Shown here in pieces: positions 36,874 through 44,796 of a stretch of 64,000 nucleotides of DNA (its first letter is position 1; the number at the start of each line of letters is the position of its first letter). Position numbers and translations under genes: made by a program. Location of the stretch: contig NZ_FNTJ01000003.1 in the NCBI RefSeq assembly GCF_900105185.1, positions 186,001 to 250,000 on the forward strand. Direction: 5' to 3'. Under the pieces are notes generated by a model. It worked only from the letters and a program-made list of their open reading frames with translations, was not told the origin of the DNA and did not search any database. The stretch is from Pseudomonas saponiphila (GTDB lineage Bacteria; Pseudomonadota; Gammaproteobacteria; Pseudomonadales; Pseudomonadaceae).

Positions 36874-36991
36874 CGCATTTCCTCGTTACGCCGTCGCGCT
36901 TTAGGTTTGACAACATCCGAGGCGTCCCGCCGGAAGTTGTTTTCCGGCATCCCCAGAGGATTCTGGAGATTAGGGACCTGCTATAGCTACA

Positions 36992-37531
36992 TCAGAATTC
37001 CCAATGAGCTTTTTCCTCCTTGCCAATGTCGCCATCGACTAGGAATTGCGGTGCTTCGGCTTCAATTTCCTCGACTGTTAGATCGATTCCCAAGACGCCT
37101 TGCTTTGCTTGCTCACGACGGGCATTAACCCGTTTCTCAAGTAGCTCTACCATGGAGTGTCGAATAGCATGACGGCCATTGAAAATGGTGTCTCGCCACC
37201 AACTCTTCAGGTAGTGTTTATTGTTGAATTGCCGACGCATTTCCAGAGTAAGCAAACGGTGGGTTAATACTGCACGGTTTGGACCCCATACAATATGTAT
37301 CCCTTCTGCTCCATCTGAACTGGCGATCATCTCGCTGTTCTTCAGGATGTAACCAATCCGCTCTTCATGAGACAAGCTCCGAAGTGCGGACTCCAAGTGG
37401 GCACCTTCGGAAAGGTATCCAACGAGCGCAAAGTCACCCATGCGTCGTTCTTGGCGTTGCTTCTCTTCAAGTTGCCGACGTTTGTTGACGGCACGCTGCG
37501 CATAACGCTCAGCGATTTCAGAGCTTCGCAT
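36992..37531 (-). CDS. Hypothetical basic protein (179 aa)
   Basis: Not recognised. The N-terminus is highly charged and helical (SSEIAERYAQRAVNKRRQLEEKQRQERR). The middle (YLKSWWRDTIFNGRHAIRHSMVELLEKRV) may bind nucleic acid. ATG at 37531 was chosen because GGAGGTGTGTG lies just upstream; the frame is open to 37555. It overlaps the end of the upstream gene by 14 bases. Confidence 0.55.
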   Translation of the reverse strand: MRSSEIAERYAQRAVNKRRQLEEKQRQERRMGDFALVGYLSEGAHLESALRSLSHEERIGYILKNSEMIASSDGAEGIHIVWGPNRAVLTHRLLTLEMRRQFNNKHYLKSWWRDTIFNGRHAIRHSMVELLEKRVNARREQAKQGVLGIDLTVEEIEAEAPQFLVDGDIGKEEKAHWEF

Positions 37532-37937
37532 CACACACCTCCGCAGTTGCAACATCCACGATTGAGCTGATTTCCTCCAGGAACATCTCTACCCAGGCGA
37601 GGTATTGCGACCTCCCCTCTTGAGTGAGATATGTCCAGCGGGTACCGATTGCGTCTCCGAAGAAGATGCATGCATCGACCAATGACCAATACATGCCCCC
37701 CTCTTGCGTGCCAGGACTTCCAACAGGTGCTTGTCGTAACCACGAACCGAACATTGCCGGATCATGCTTTTCGAGGCACTCGTTGGCCTTCCTCGCCACC
37801 ATTGCAGGCAGCTGGCTCGCTATCGAAGTACGCATGAAGGCTGCCCCAGCATCCATCAAGCGACCTCTGATCGCCGCGATGCGGCTCTCGTTGGCCTCGG
37901 CAAATGCTTTGGCTTCCTGCTCTTGTTTCGTTTGCAT
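37518..37937 (-). CDS. Hypothetical protein (139 aa)
   Basis: Start ATG 37937 with AAAGGAGAG upstream; the longer frame to 38069 is a shadow of the neighbouring gene. The protein begins with a helical segment (MQTKQEQEAKAFAEANESRIAAI) and continues with a compact helical domain. Family not recognised. Confidence 0.55.
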   Translation of the reverse strand: MQTKQEQEAKAFAEANESRIAAIRGRLMDAGAAFMRTSIASQLPAMVARKANECLEKHDPAMFGSWLRQAPVGSPGTQEGGMYWSLVDACIFFGDAIGTRWTYLTQEGRSQYLAWVEMFLEEISSIVDVATAEVCDAKL

Positions 37938-37948
37938 AGGGCTCTCCT

Positions 37949-38254
37949 TTACGCAGAGCCCTCCCCCTGCTGGGTGATGGACCCAGCGAGTGGTTTTGTA
38001 GGACGGTGATGAATGCATCCGGTGACTGACGTTTTGAGAAACGTCAGAGCCATCAACATCAGTTCCCATTGGCCGGCCTGAGCATGCACTCCGATGAGCA
38101 GCAGGTTGCTGATCGTGAAGAGCACATGAGCCTTGAATGGGGATTTAGCTTTTGAGAGTAGGTCTGCACCCCACCAGGCGATGAACCAAGTCAGAAGACT
38201 GATTACCGCGACTGGTGATGAATAGCGGACCTGTATCCAATCGATGAACTCCAT
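37949..38254 (-). CDS. Small membrane protein (101 aa)
   Basis: Up to three hydrophobic segments (SSPVAVISLLTWFIAWWGADLL, FKAHVLFTISNLLLIGVHA, ELMLMALTFLKTSV). ATG at 38254 preceded by GAGGTGTGT. Family not recognised. Confidence 0.55.
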   Translation of the reverse strand: MEFIDWIQVRYSSPVAVISLLTWFIAWWGADLLSKAKSPFKAHVLFTISNLLLIGVHAQAGQWELMLMALTFLKTSVTGCIHHRPTKPLAGSITQQGEGSA

Positions 38255-38261
38255 ACACACC

Positions 38262-39224
38262 TCACACGAGAACTGCCAGGTTGAAACCTTTCGGGTTTTT
38301 GTAGCCAGCTAGGCTCCCGTCTAGGCAGATCCCAGCCATATCGCACTTTCCAGTAGCGGTATCGCAAGGGGAGTTGTATCCCATGTGTGGCGCGCGGTGG
38401 AACTCGCCAGCACGTAGCCGTTTCGCAACGACCAGCGCATATGCGACTGCTTCATCAAGGTCTGATTGACGACGTTTAGCCCAGTGAATGGGTTTCCAAA
38501 CTGCGTTATTCAGAGAGGTGCTGTTCAGCTTCGACACGTTGGGCTTGAAGCCTTCCGCGTACCCGCACAGCTTTGGCGGTTTGATGCCCAGCCGATCACA
38601 AGCAAGCGTTACCGCAAGCCAGTAGTAGGTCAGCTGGTATCCATACTGCACAAACAAGTCGCCAGCAGACATGGAGGCGGTTTTCCAATCGAGGATCACC
38701 GTATCACCAACATCGGCTAACAACTCTTCATCGGGGCCGTAGATAGGGCGCTCGCACACACCAACAAAGTCGATGACCATGTTGATGTACTCGCGCGGTC
38801 CGATCTTCAGCTTGAAGTTACCTTCAATCACCACCGGCCGGATGCCGAGGTTCTCGAAGTACGACGGGAAACCCATCGCAAGCTTACGTCCGATGACCTC
38901 TTGAATCTCAGTCGTCTTCGTTTTGGCCATGGCGATTAGCCGACCAACACGAAGCGCCTCAAACTTTTGGCCAAACCTTTCCGCCATTTCCTCAGGGCTC
39001 GGATTGATGAAACCCTTGAGGTAACCCTCGATCACCCAATGCAACGCACTACCAAACACCAGGTTCTGTGGAACGCTGACGCTGGAAAGCTTTGCACGTT
39101 TGTAGCCGACCAAGCGCATACACACTTGGGCAGTGTTGATCATCGAAGGGCTGAGCGAAATGTCCTCATCCTCGGGTACAGGCCCCAAGGGTAAGAAGTC
39201 GTGCAGATTCATAAATGCTGTCAT
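38262..39224 (-). CDS. PD-(D/E)XK nuclease, RecB/Cas4-like
   Basis: A 320-residue protein. The RecB-type nuclease core is visible: FGSALHWVIEGYL (motif with catalytic His), MVIDFVGVCE, VILDWKTASM (D...D-x-K) and YGYQLTYYWLA (motif with Gln and Tyr). The C-terminal CDTATGKCDMAGICLDG has cysteines that may bind an iron-sulphur cluster, as in Cas4 and AddB. ATG 39224 with AGGAG upstream. Such plasmid or phage enzymes act on DNA ends in recombination or replication. It sits two small genes away from the plasmid primase. Confidence 0.78.
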   Translation of the reverse strand: MTAFMNLHDFLPLGPVPEDEDISLSPSMINTAQVCMRLVGYKRAKLSSVSVPQNLVFGSALHWVIEGYLKGFINPSPEEMAERFGQKFEALRVGRLIAMAKTKTTEIQEVIGRKLAMGFPSYFENLGIRPVVIEGNFKLKIGPREYINMVIDFVGVCERPIYGPDEELLADVGDTVILDWKTASMSAGDLFVQYGYQLTYYWLAVTLACDRLGIKPPKLCGYAEGFKPNVSKLNSTSLNNAVWKPIHWAKRRQSDLDEAVAYALVVAKRLRAGEFHRAPHMGYNSPCDTATGKCDMAGICLDGSLAGYKNPKGFNLAVLV

Positions 39225-39289
39225 GCGTGTCTCCTTTGGGCACGCACGACTACCCTAGGGCATCGTTGTGCCCTGTAGGGGGGATTTGG

Positions 39290-39436
39290 TTAGAAAGGTG
39301 CTTCTTCGTCCGCTGGGTCATCATCCGTCAGGACGATTTCCTTGAGACCTTCGAGAAACGCAGAGCGTTCACGATCAAACTCCTGGCCGGTTGCTTTGAC
39401 AAACGGTTCCGGAGCTTCGAGCAGTTGCACTTCCAT
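39290..39436 (-). CDS. Small acidic protein (48 aa)
   Basis: ATG 39436 with GGAGG six bases upstream; the frame to 39493 is not preferred. The product is acidic with the tail DDDPADEEAPF. Family not recognised. It lies between the primase and the RecB-like nuclease and might be an acidic partner for one of them. Confidence 0.5.
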   Translation of the reverse strand: MEVQLLEAPEPFVKATGQEFDRERSAFLEGLKEIVLTDDDPADEEAPF

Positions 39437-39501
39437 AAAACCTCCACACAACCCTGCTGCATCAGGGATGGTCGTTAAACGATTCAATCCCATGCAGGGG
39501 T

Positions 39502-39627
39502 TCAGGCGAATGCCTTGTGGTTGCTCAGGTACGTCAAAGCGCTATCAAACGAGAGGTGTCGATAGAGGGCCATGAGGGCTTGAGCGAGAGACACACGTTC
39601 CTGGTAAAGCCAGTCTACATGCGACAT
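39502..39627 (-). CDS. Possible 41-residue protein
   Basis: ATG 39627 opens MSHVDWLYQERVSLAQALMA... and ends at 39502. The composition looks protein-like and helical. No strong ribosome site is seen. The rest of 39500-39860 shows no gene. Confidence 0.35.
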   Translation of the reverse strand: MSHVDWLYQERVSLAQALMALYRHLSFDSALTYLSNHKAFA

Positions 39628-39860
39628 GGACTAGCCTGGTGTCTCTAGGTGTGGCCGATCAGAAGCAGGTGCTTCAGGATGGCCGAAGTTGGTTTTGCGA
39701 TGTCTGTGCTCAGCAATCACGCAGTTGCGCAGCTTGCTTTGCACTCCGACAAACCACTGAGAGTTCTCAGTTGTAGGCCGGATTAGCTCATCTCTTCGAA
39801 AACGGAGAGGTGGCTAGTGGGACGGTTTTATTCAATACGATGCCCCCTCCCCCGTCAAGC

Positions 39861-39898
39861 AAAAACCCCCATGCGCAATCACGCGCATGAGGGTTTTC
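39861..39898 (-). terminator. Terminator after the primase gene
   Basis: A long stem (AAAACCCCCATGCGC and GCGCATGAGGGTTTT) with a short loop. On the minus strand it is followed by a T run (39861-39865). It also ends in TTTT on the plus strand, so it may work both ways. Confidence 0.75.
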
Positions 39899-39899
39899 T

Positions 39900-41099
39900 T
39901 TAAGCTGCCTTGCACTTCCACATCTGAACAATGCCACCTTCTTCCGCGAGGGTTCGCAGGAATGGGACGCGCTGTTCAGTCGGCATTTCGAGAACGCCAT
40001 GCGACACGATCAGATCTTCCCAGTCAGGCCCCTTGGCTGCCTCGCTATGGTCGACGATCGGTAACATGAACGTCACCTCAAACCCTTTGCTCAGCAGCTC
40101 CATGAAGAGCCGATAAGCATAGGTCTGCCCTACCCCATCCTTGCCTGTCTTTTCGTTTCTCGGGTCGTTATCGGACCAGATCACTACTCGGTCAAACTCA
40201 GACGGATTCACATCCACTGAGGCGAGCGTTGAACACGAGTTCGCGGCTCGGCTGGTCTCACCTGTCGCCAGATGGATAGCCCATGCCTTCTCAACGCCTT
40301 CGGTCAGATGCAGAGTCCGACAACCTGGGACGCTAGCGACGCGCATGGAACTACCCTTGAACCCCGGTAAGGGGGTGTCAATTTTCTTCGGCTTGCTGAC
40401 GGAATCGAGCTTCTTACCGTCATCGGTCAGGTAAATCTTATGCAGATTCACCAAACGACCATCCTTGCCACGAAATGCCGATACGATCGCAGGGAAGCGA
40501 CCGACCAGTACCTTCCGCTTCTCTCCCTTCTCATTCACGGTGTTGAAATACTCAAGCCCCGGATGGAACTTTACGTCTCCAATCATCGCGTTGAGAGGGA
40601 TACCACGGCGCTTGAAATACCATCTTCCGACCTTCGCATCAGGGTGGTTCAGCGGCAGCAAATCCTTGGCTATTCGCTTTAGCTTCTCCGTTGCCCAACG
40701 CACTTTGTCTTCATCTGGAACCTCAGGTGCGCGCGAAACCACGGGGGCCTCGCGCTTGGCTAAGGTTTTAACGCCAGTGAGTGAGTCACGGATATTGCGC
40801 ATCACGGTGACGAAATCGGTTCCGATCGCGCCGTCCTCGATGAGCAAATCAACAGGTCCAGCTCCATCAGGCAAACAAGTGCAGATGGCCCGGCCTTCGT
40901 GCTCCAGTTTTTCACTAAACCGGAAATCACCAATTCCACCAGAACGCTTGTGGCGACTAGGGAACGGGCAATCAACCGGTTTGCCCAGGTTACGAATCCC
41001 ATGGTCAAAGGCTGTGGTGAAACGTGGAATCACGCTCAACCAACCACCATTCGACTGTACGAGATCCTCAACCTCTTCTTTCAGTGGTTTTCGAGACAT
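39900..41099 (-). CDS. Plasmid DNA primase with zinc-finger and Toprim domains
   Basis: A 399-residue protein. The N-terminal region has a zinc-binding pattern (CPFPSRHK near residue 44, then CTC near residue 73), as in phage- and plasmid-type primases. The C-terminal Toprim domain is visible as LHLTEGVEKAWAIHL (Glu) and FDRVVIWSDNDP (D-x-D), followed by GVGQTYAYRLFMELLSKGFEVTFMLP and GPDWEDLIVSHG. It would make primers for plasmid replication or after conjugation. ATG 41099 with GGAG upstream. It starts the minus-strand block ending at 29483. Confidence 0.8.
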   Translation of the reverse strand: MSRKPLKEEVEDLVQSNGGWLSVIPRFTTAFDHGIRNLGKPVDCPFPSRHKRSGGIGDFRFSEKLEHEGRAICTCLPDGAGPVDLLIEDGAIGTDFVTVMRNIRDSLTGVKTLAKREAPVVSRAPEVPDEDKVRWATEKLKRIAKDLLPLNHPDAKVGRWYFKRRGIPLNAMIGDVKFHPGLEYFNTVNEKGEKRKVLVGRFPAIVSAFRGKDGRLVNLHKIYLTDDGKKLDSVSKPKKIDTPLPGFKGSSMRVASVPGCRTLHLTEGVEKAWAIHLATGETSRAANSCSTLASVDVNPSEFDRVVIWSDNDPRNEKTGKDGVGQTYAYRLFMELLSKGFEVTFMLPIVDHSEAAKGPDWEDLIVSHGVLEMPTEQRVPFLRTLAEEGGIVQMWKCKAA

Positions 41100-41440
41100 A
41101 GCTATTTCTCCGAGAAGGAACAGCCATATCCCGATGGGATTGGCTTATCCCATAGGGTCGTGCAAGTTGATTTTTGAAAGAACTCCAGGACAGAGAGCTG
41201 TCATCTGGAATCTTCACCTGGCAGCAGCAGCAAGACGCGGCATACGGCTAGGTTGAAAGATCACGTTCAACCTAGCGCCGCACCCGCCCAGATTCAAGGT
41301 CGTTTTGCCGAAGATTTGGCAAAAAAAAACCCGAGCCGGTTAGGCTCGGGCTTTCGGTTCTTTTCGCCTTGGGCACTCTACTTACGCCTTGCGGAAGCGT
41401 AACTAGGGTGCCCAAGACATCAGTCATTGGGCCAAAACGA
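41100..41440. other. Intergenic, promoter region of the primase block
   Basis: No gene seen. It contains the terminator at 41321-41350 of the upstream small gene and must hold the promoter for the primase unit, but no clear promoter was identified by eye. Confidence 0.35.
41321..41350 (-). terminator. Terminator after the 50-residue membrane protein gene
   Basis: An 8-bp GC stem (CCCGAGCC/GGCTCGGG) with a 5-nt loop. On the minus strand it is followed by nine T. Confidence 0.85.
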
Positions 41441-41593
41441 TTAGCACTCATCCAAGCCAGCGGCGGCGAAGGCAGCACAGCGTGACTCGTTAGCCTTGTT
41501 CACTGTTTGTTGCGCATCATCTTTTCCCGGAAGGAAGAAGAGAGCAGCAGCAGCGATCAAGCCGAAGACAATTGCGTAGTTCATTTTGGACAT
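41441..41593 (-). CDS. Small single-pass membrane protein (50 aa)
   Basis: ATG 41593 with GGAGAA upstream (the frame to 41650 is not preferred). One hydrophobic helix (MNYAIVFGLIAAAALFFLPG) is followed by a short tail with two cysteines (CAAFAAAGLDEC) that may form a disulphide outside the membrane. Family not recognised. It is a monocistronic unit with its own terminator. Confidence 0.55.
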   Translation of the reverse strand: MSKMNYAIVFGLIAAAALFFLPGKDDAQQTVNKANESRCAAFAAAGLDEC

Positions 41594-42269
41594 TGCGGGT
41601 TCTCCGTATGAAGCGCCCACAATCCCCCATTTGGTGATTGTGAACACCAAATGGTCTCAGGATTTCAATTGCAAAAAACGGGTGTCGTGCGACTGGTAAT
41701 AGCGAATGAATAGAGTGCCAAGGGACTCACATCAAACACCAAAACCAAGTTCAACGATCACCACACCTAAGCAGCAACCGTCATGGAAATGGCGAATCGA
41801 TGTGAAAACATCCAAACGCAAAGTCACAGACAACTGTTCAAAACAACAGAAACAATCTGAGAGACTGACTGTTAAAGAGCGTGCTCAATCTCAAGTGGCG
41901 AAGCCAGAAGAGACAGAGATTGATCGCAAGGCGAAGCCAAACGATCGAACCGAACCTACAAACCAGCAATGCCAGCAAGTAGAGAATCGGGAAAAACTCT
42001 AAATGCAGCATGCAGGGGCAGGCGTGCATCTAGTAAGACGGTCGTCGGACAGCGAGAAGTAGAACAACCCGAAATCCAACACCCAAAAAAGACCAGCGAG
42101 TTCGCGATCGATCCTGGGGTGTGATCTGTCGCTTTGAGAGATCTCAAAACTACGGAATCACGGAAGTACGGTGTAGAGACTAGATAAGAGTGCCCTCCCA
42201 ATTCAAGCGCAAACGCCCAAGATTTCTAAGATTTTCAGACGGGCCGCCGGATTGGGTTTGCTGGGATTT

Positions 42270-42285
42270 CTTCCGCATGCGGAAG
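42270..42285. promoter_or_regulatory. Candidate parS site 1
   Basis: The perfect 16-bp palindrome CTTCCGCATGCGGAAG (18 bp when one more base on each side is counted), 125 bases beyond the end of parB. It recurs at 42349, 44690 and 51187. Clustering around parAB supports a ParB-binding centromere site. Confidence 0.7.
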
Positions 42286-42348
42286 ATTTCAGCCGGTTGA
42301 TTCACGGGTGAACAATACGATTTTCGGGGAAGGATACGGGGATGATTT

Positions 42349-42364
42349 CTTCCGCATGCGGAAG
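42349..42364. promoter_or_regulatory. Candidate parS site 2
   Basis: The same 16-bp palindrome, here extended to 22 bp (TTT and AAA at the edges), directly next to the parB terminator. Confidence 0.7.
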
Positions 42365-42366
42365 AA

Positions 42367-42392
42367 AAAAGGGCAGCCTAGGCTGCCCTTTT
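42367..42392 (-). terminator. parB terminator
   Basis: Perfect inverted repeat AAAAGGGCAGCC/GGCTGCCCTTTT without a real loop spacer, with a T run on the minus-strand side. It lies 18 bases after the parB stop. Confidence 0.75.
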
Positions 42393-42409
42393 CAGTACGG
42401 CTGATTCAT

Positions 42410-43633
42410 TCACTCAATAGCAGCGAGTTCAGCCATGGTTACGATTTCAATGCAGTCGGTATCGACGATCAGCTCGGTCTGTTTGCCCTGCTTCGTGATC
42501 TCGACAACGCACTTGCCGGGCTGTCCATCGACAACCTTGTTGACCAACAGAAGCCCCTTGGTGGTTTCCTCGCGAACGATGTTTACTGCGATGACAATGC
42601 GGTTGGCATCGATATCGCGGGTTACCGACTTCGGGCGCGACTTCTCCTGGGGTGCACCTTGAGCCTGTCCGGACTCGGAGCCCTTGCTGGGCTCGGCCGA
42701 TCGACCAGTACCACCAACGTCAACCTGGCCGGCAGCGACTGCTTCAGCACCAGCACTGCCCTGCTCTTCCCCAGCCCCTGAGTTCGAGCTGGGCGCTGCG
42801 GTCGAGGCAGCCTGTGTACTGGCAAACCCGGATGCGCCAGACTGTTTCTCAGCGCCAGCGTTCCCATTCAGTCCGCCAGTTGCATTGCCTCCGTTCTCTT
42901 GCTGGGTGGCACGGGCTTTCGCTTCGCGGGCCATGTTACGGGCGGTTGCACGTGTGAGCAGGTCCGGCTGGTCTTTGGCTTCGGCGATGAATTTCTCGCA
43001 GGTTTCTGGCTCCAGCTTGTGGAGCGTCTTCAGCGAAAAAAGCATCTCCGAGTCACGAGTAATGTTGTTGGTGATCAGCGAGAGGATGCACTCCGGCAGA
43101 TCGGTCAACCCCGCGTGTACGTTGATGTAGTGGAGTGGCTTGCTCCATTCAGTTGCGATCTGCGGGTAAGTAAGTTTCACCCCGTCCGCCAGGCGAGCTT
43201 CCTTATACCGCTGAATGGCAATCCCGACCTCGTGGGGGAGAAGCCCATTACGCTGTTCGTTCTCGGTCACCTGTGCCTTGATGAGGTCAGCAGCAGAGCG
43301 TTGGCTTGCATCGACGATGCAGCGGATCTTGAGACCAGGTATCAACTGAACAGCGCGCCAGCGCCGCTCGCCCATAAGCAGCGGATACTTCCCAGTGTCG
43401 GTATCCATAGGGCCAACAGTAATGGGCGTATGCTGGCCTCCTTGCTTGATCGAGTCAGCCAGTTCTTCGATCTCAATGAAGCTGGTACGCACCTGAAGGG
43501 ACGGGACAACTTGGGAAGGGTCCAGCTCAAGGACTCGTCCCTCAGTAGCGACCTGATCCAGCTTGGCAAGATTTCCTGCTAGGGACTTAAGACCAGCCAA
43601 AGCAAACTCTTTCTTCGGGGATGCTTCGCTCAT
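42410..43633 (-). CDS. parB: ParB-family partition protein
   Basis: A 407-residue protein. The N-terminal ParB/Spo0J domain has the GERRWRAVQ box and KAQVTENEQRNGLLPHEVG. A helix-turn-helix region follows (KLTYPQIATEWSKPLHYINVHAGL). After about residue 250 comes a Gly/Ala/Ser/Gln-rich linker, and the C-terminal ~75 residues (DIDANRIVIAVNIVREETTKGLLLVNKVV...) may be the dimer domain. It would bind the CTTCCGCATGCGGAAG sites and work with ParA. The start overlaps parA by four bases (ATGA). The long linker is unusual compared with chromosomal ParB. Confidence 0.88.
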   Translation of the reverse strand: MSEASPKKEFALAGLKSLAGNLAKLDQVATEGRVLELDPSQVVPSLQVRTSFIEIEELADSIKQGGQHTPITVGPMDTDTGKYPLLMGERRWRAVQLIPGLKIRCIVDASQRSAADLIKAQVTENEQRNGLLPHEVGIAIQRYKEARLADGVKLTYPQIATEWSKPLHYINVHAGLTDLPECILSLITNNITRDSEMLFSLKTLHKLEPETCEKFIAEAKDQPDLLTRATARNMAREAKARATQQENGGNATGGLNGNAGAEKQSGASGFASTQAASTAAPSSNSGAGEEQGSAGAEAVAAGQVDVGGTGRSAEPSKGSESGQAQGAPQEKSRPKSVTRDIDANRIVIAVNIVREETTKGLLLVNKVVDGQPGKCVVEITKQGKQTELIVDTDCIEIVTMAELAAIE

Positions 43634-44553
43634 TTGGCCTTCTCCTTCTTGTTACTCTGCGGCTTTTTCAGCGTCTTCTTTTGGGGGGCGCTTTTCTGTT
43701 TGGCAGGGCGTTTTTCTGCCGGCGAGTCTTCGGCAGAGGTGGCCCACTTCTCCACATCAAAGCCGATCAGTGCGGCGATCTCTTCCAACAGCAGCAGCAT
43801 CTCATTACCTGCCACTCGGGCTGCACCGCTGTTCTTGAGATCCCAGACAGCAACACCTTGCGTAACAGCTGTATCTACCGCGCCGCGGTTCGACATCGCG
43901 TTGCGCATGATCAGGGGGCCCACCTCCTTACGGAGAGCCGCGAGTGACGACTTGTGGGCGTCGACACGGGTATTCAGCTTGTTGCAGATAAACCCCGTTG
44001 GCTTGATCTCTTTGCCTGTAGCACGGGAGATGCGTGCAAAGCTATCAAGCAGGCTGAGAACGCCATTCACCGCGAACGCAGCAAGTTCAACGGGAACAAA
44101 GATGTGGTCCGCTACGAAGATGGAACCAGTCATCTTGATGCCGCTGGTTGGCGGGTTGTCGATGATGATCACGTCATAGTCATCGCAGAGGTTTGCGATG
44201 TTGCCGGCGAATGCAGTCAGCACGCTCAGATCGCTCTGTTCGATCGAGTGAAGATCAACGTCGCCGTCCAGCGAATAGATCAAGTCAACTCCGCTCGGCG
44301 AATGGAGTGGCTCGTACTTGGGCATTTCTTCCATATACAGATGGCAAGAACGAAGACCGCCAACGCGCTCAGCGATCGGTACAAAGCGAGAGCTGAAGTT
44401 GCCCTGGCCGTCGAGATCAATGCCGAGCACCTTGTAACCTTGCTGCGCAAGGTAGAAGGCGAGGTTCACCGAAATGGTTGTCTTGCCAACGCCACCTTTC
44501 TCATTGGTGATGGTGATGATGTCGGCGGGTCCTGCGCGTCGTTTGCTGCCCAT
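43630..44553 (-). CDS. parA: ParA partition ATPase
   Basis: A 307-residue ParA with the deviant Walker A EKGGVGKTTISVNLA (residues ~18-32), VLGIDLDGQGN and VIIIDNPPTSGIK. It lacks a long N-terminal HTH, so it is of the type Ib or chromosomal-like kind, regulated by ParB. The C-terminal ~40 residues are Lys- and Ala-rich (KRPAKQKSAPQKKTLKKPQSNKKEKAK) and may help non-specific DNA binding. ATG 44553 with AGGAGG upstream. It forms an operon with parB. Confidence 0.93.
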   Translation of the reverse strand: MGSKRRAGPADIITITNEKGGVGKTTISVNLAFYLAQQGYKVLGIDLDGQGNFSSRFVPIAERVGGLRSCHLYMEEMPKYEPLHSPSGVDLIYSLDGDVDLHSIEQSDLSVLTAFAGNIANLCDDYDVIIIDNPPTSGIKMTGSIFVADHIFVPVELAAFAVNGVLSLLDSFARISRATGKEIKPTGFICNKLNTRVDAHKSSLAALRKEVGPLIMRNAMSNRGAVDTAVTQGVAVWDLKNSGAARVAGNEMLLLLEEIAALIGFDVEKWATSAEDSPAEKRPAKQKSAPQKKTLKKPQSNKKEKAK

Positions 44554-44577
44554 AAATCCTCCTAGTTGATGGGCATC

Positions 44578-44605
44578 ACTATAACCGGCATGGCGACGGG
44601 TTCAA
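44578..44605 (-). promoter_or_regulatory. Putative parAB promoter
   Basis: On the minus strand, TTGAAC (44600-44605) and TATAGT (44578-44583) are spaced by 16 bases, about 25 bases before the parA start. An alternative -35 TTGACT overlaps at 44605-44610. By eye. Confidence 0.45.
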
Positions 44606-44689
44606 GTCAAATGGGGCGCATGGCGGCATGAAATATGAAAATAACCCCGCATTGCGCGATACAGGTGCTTGCCTGTCACTTTCCAAAAT

Positions 44690-44705
44690 CTTCCGCATGC
44701 GGAAG
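44690..44705. promoter_or_regulatory. Candidate parS site 3
   Basis: The same 16-bp palindrome, here part of a perfect 24-bp palindrome (44686-44709), upstream of the parAB promoter. Its position suggests both partition and autoregulation. Confidence 0.7.
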
Positions 44706-44760
44706 ATTTGAATTGCCGGCTGAGAGCGGGGCGATGATCTGGACAATGTTAGGCGAAAAA

Positions 44761-44783
44761 AAAGGGCGCTAAATGCGCCCTTT
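44761..44783 (-). terminator. Terminator after the SPOR-type lipoprotein gene
   Basis: Stem AAAGGGCGC/GCGCCCTTT with a 5-nt loop. On the minus strand it is followed by a long T run (the A run 44756-44763 on the plus strand). Confidence 0.8.
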
Positions 44784-44796
44784 CAACCATGGTGGA

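Larger units (their letters stand above)
41594..42409. other. Partition-locus intergenic region
   Basis: More than 800 bases without a convincing gene. It contains an imperfect palindrome TTTGAGAGATCTCAAA near 42132-42147, two CTTCCGCATGCGGAAG palindromes (42270-42285, 42349-42364) and the parB terminator. The plus-strand frame 41706-42002 is low-complexity and basic, without ribosome site, and is not accepted as a gene. Confidence 0.5.

Noticed and set aside
41706..42002. 98-codon plus-strand frame beside the parS sites
   Set aside because: Basic low-complexity product, no ribosome site, no recognisable domain.
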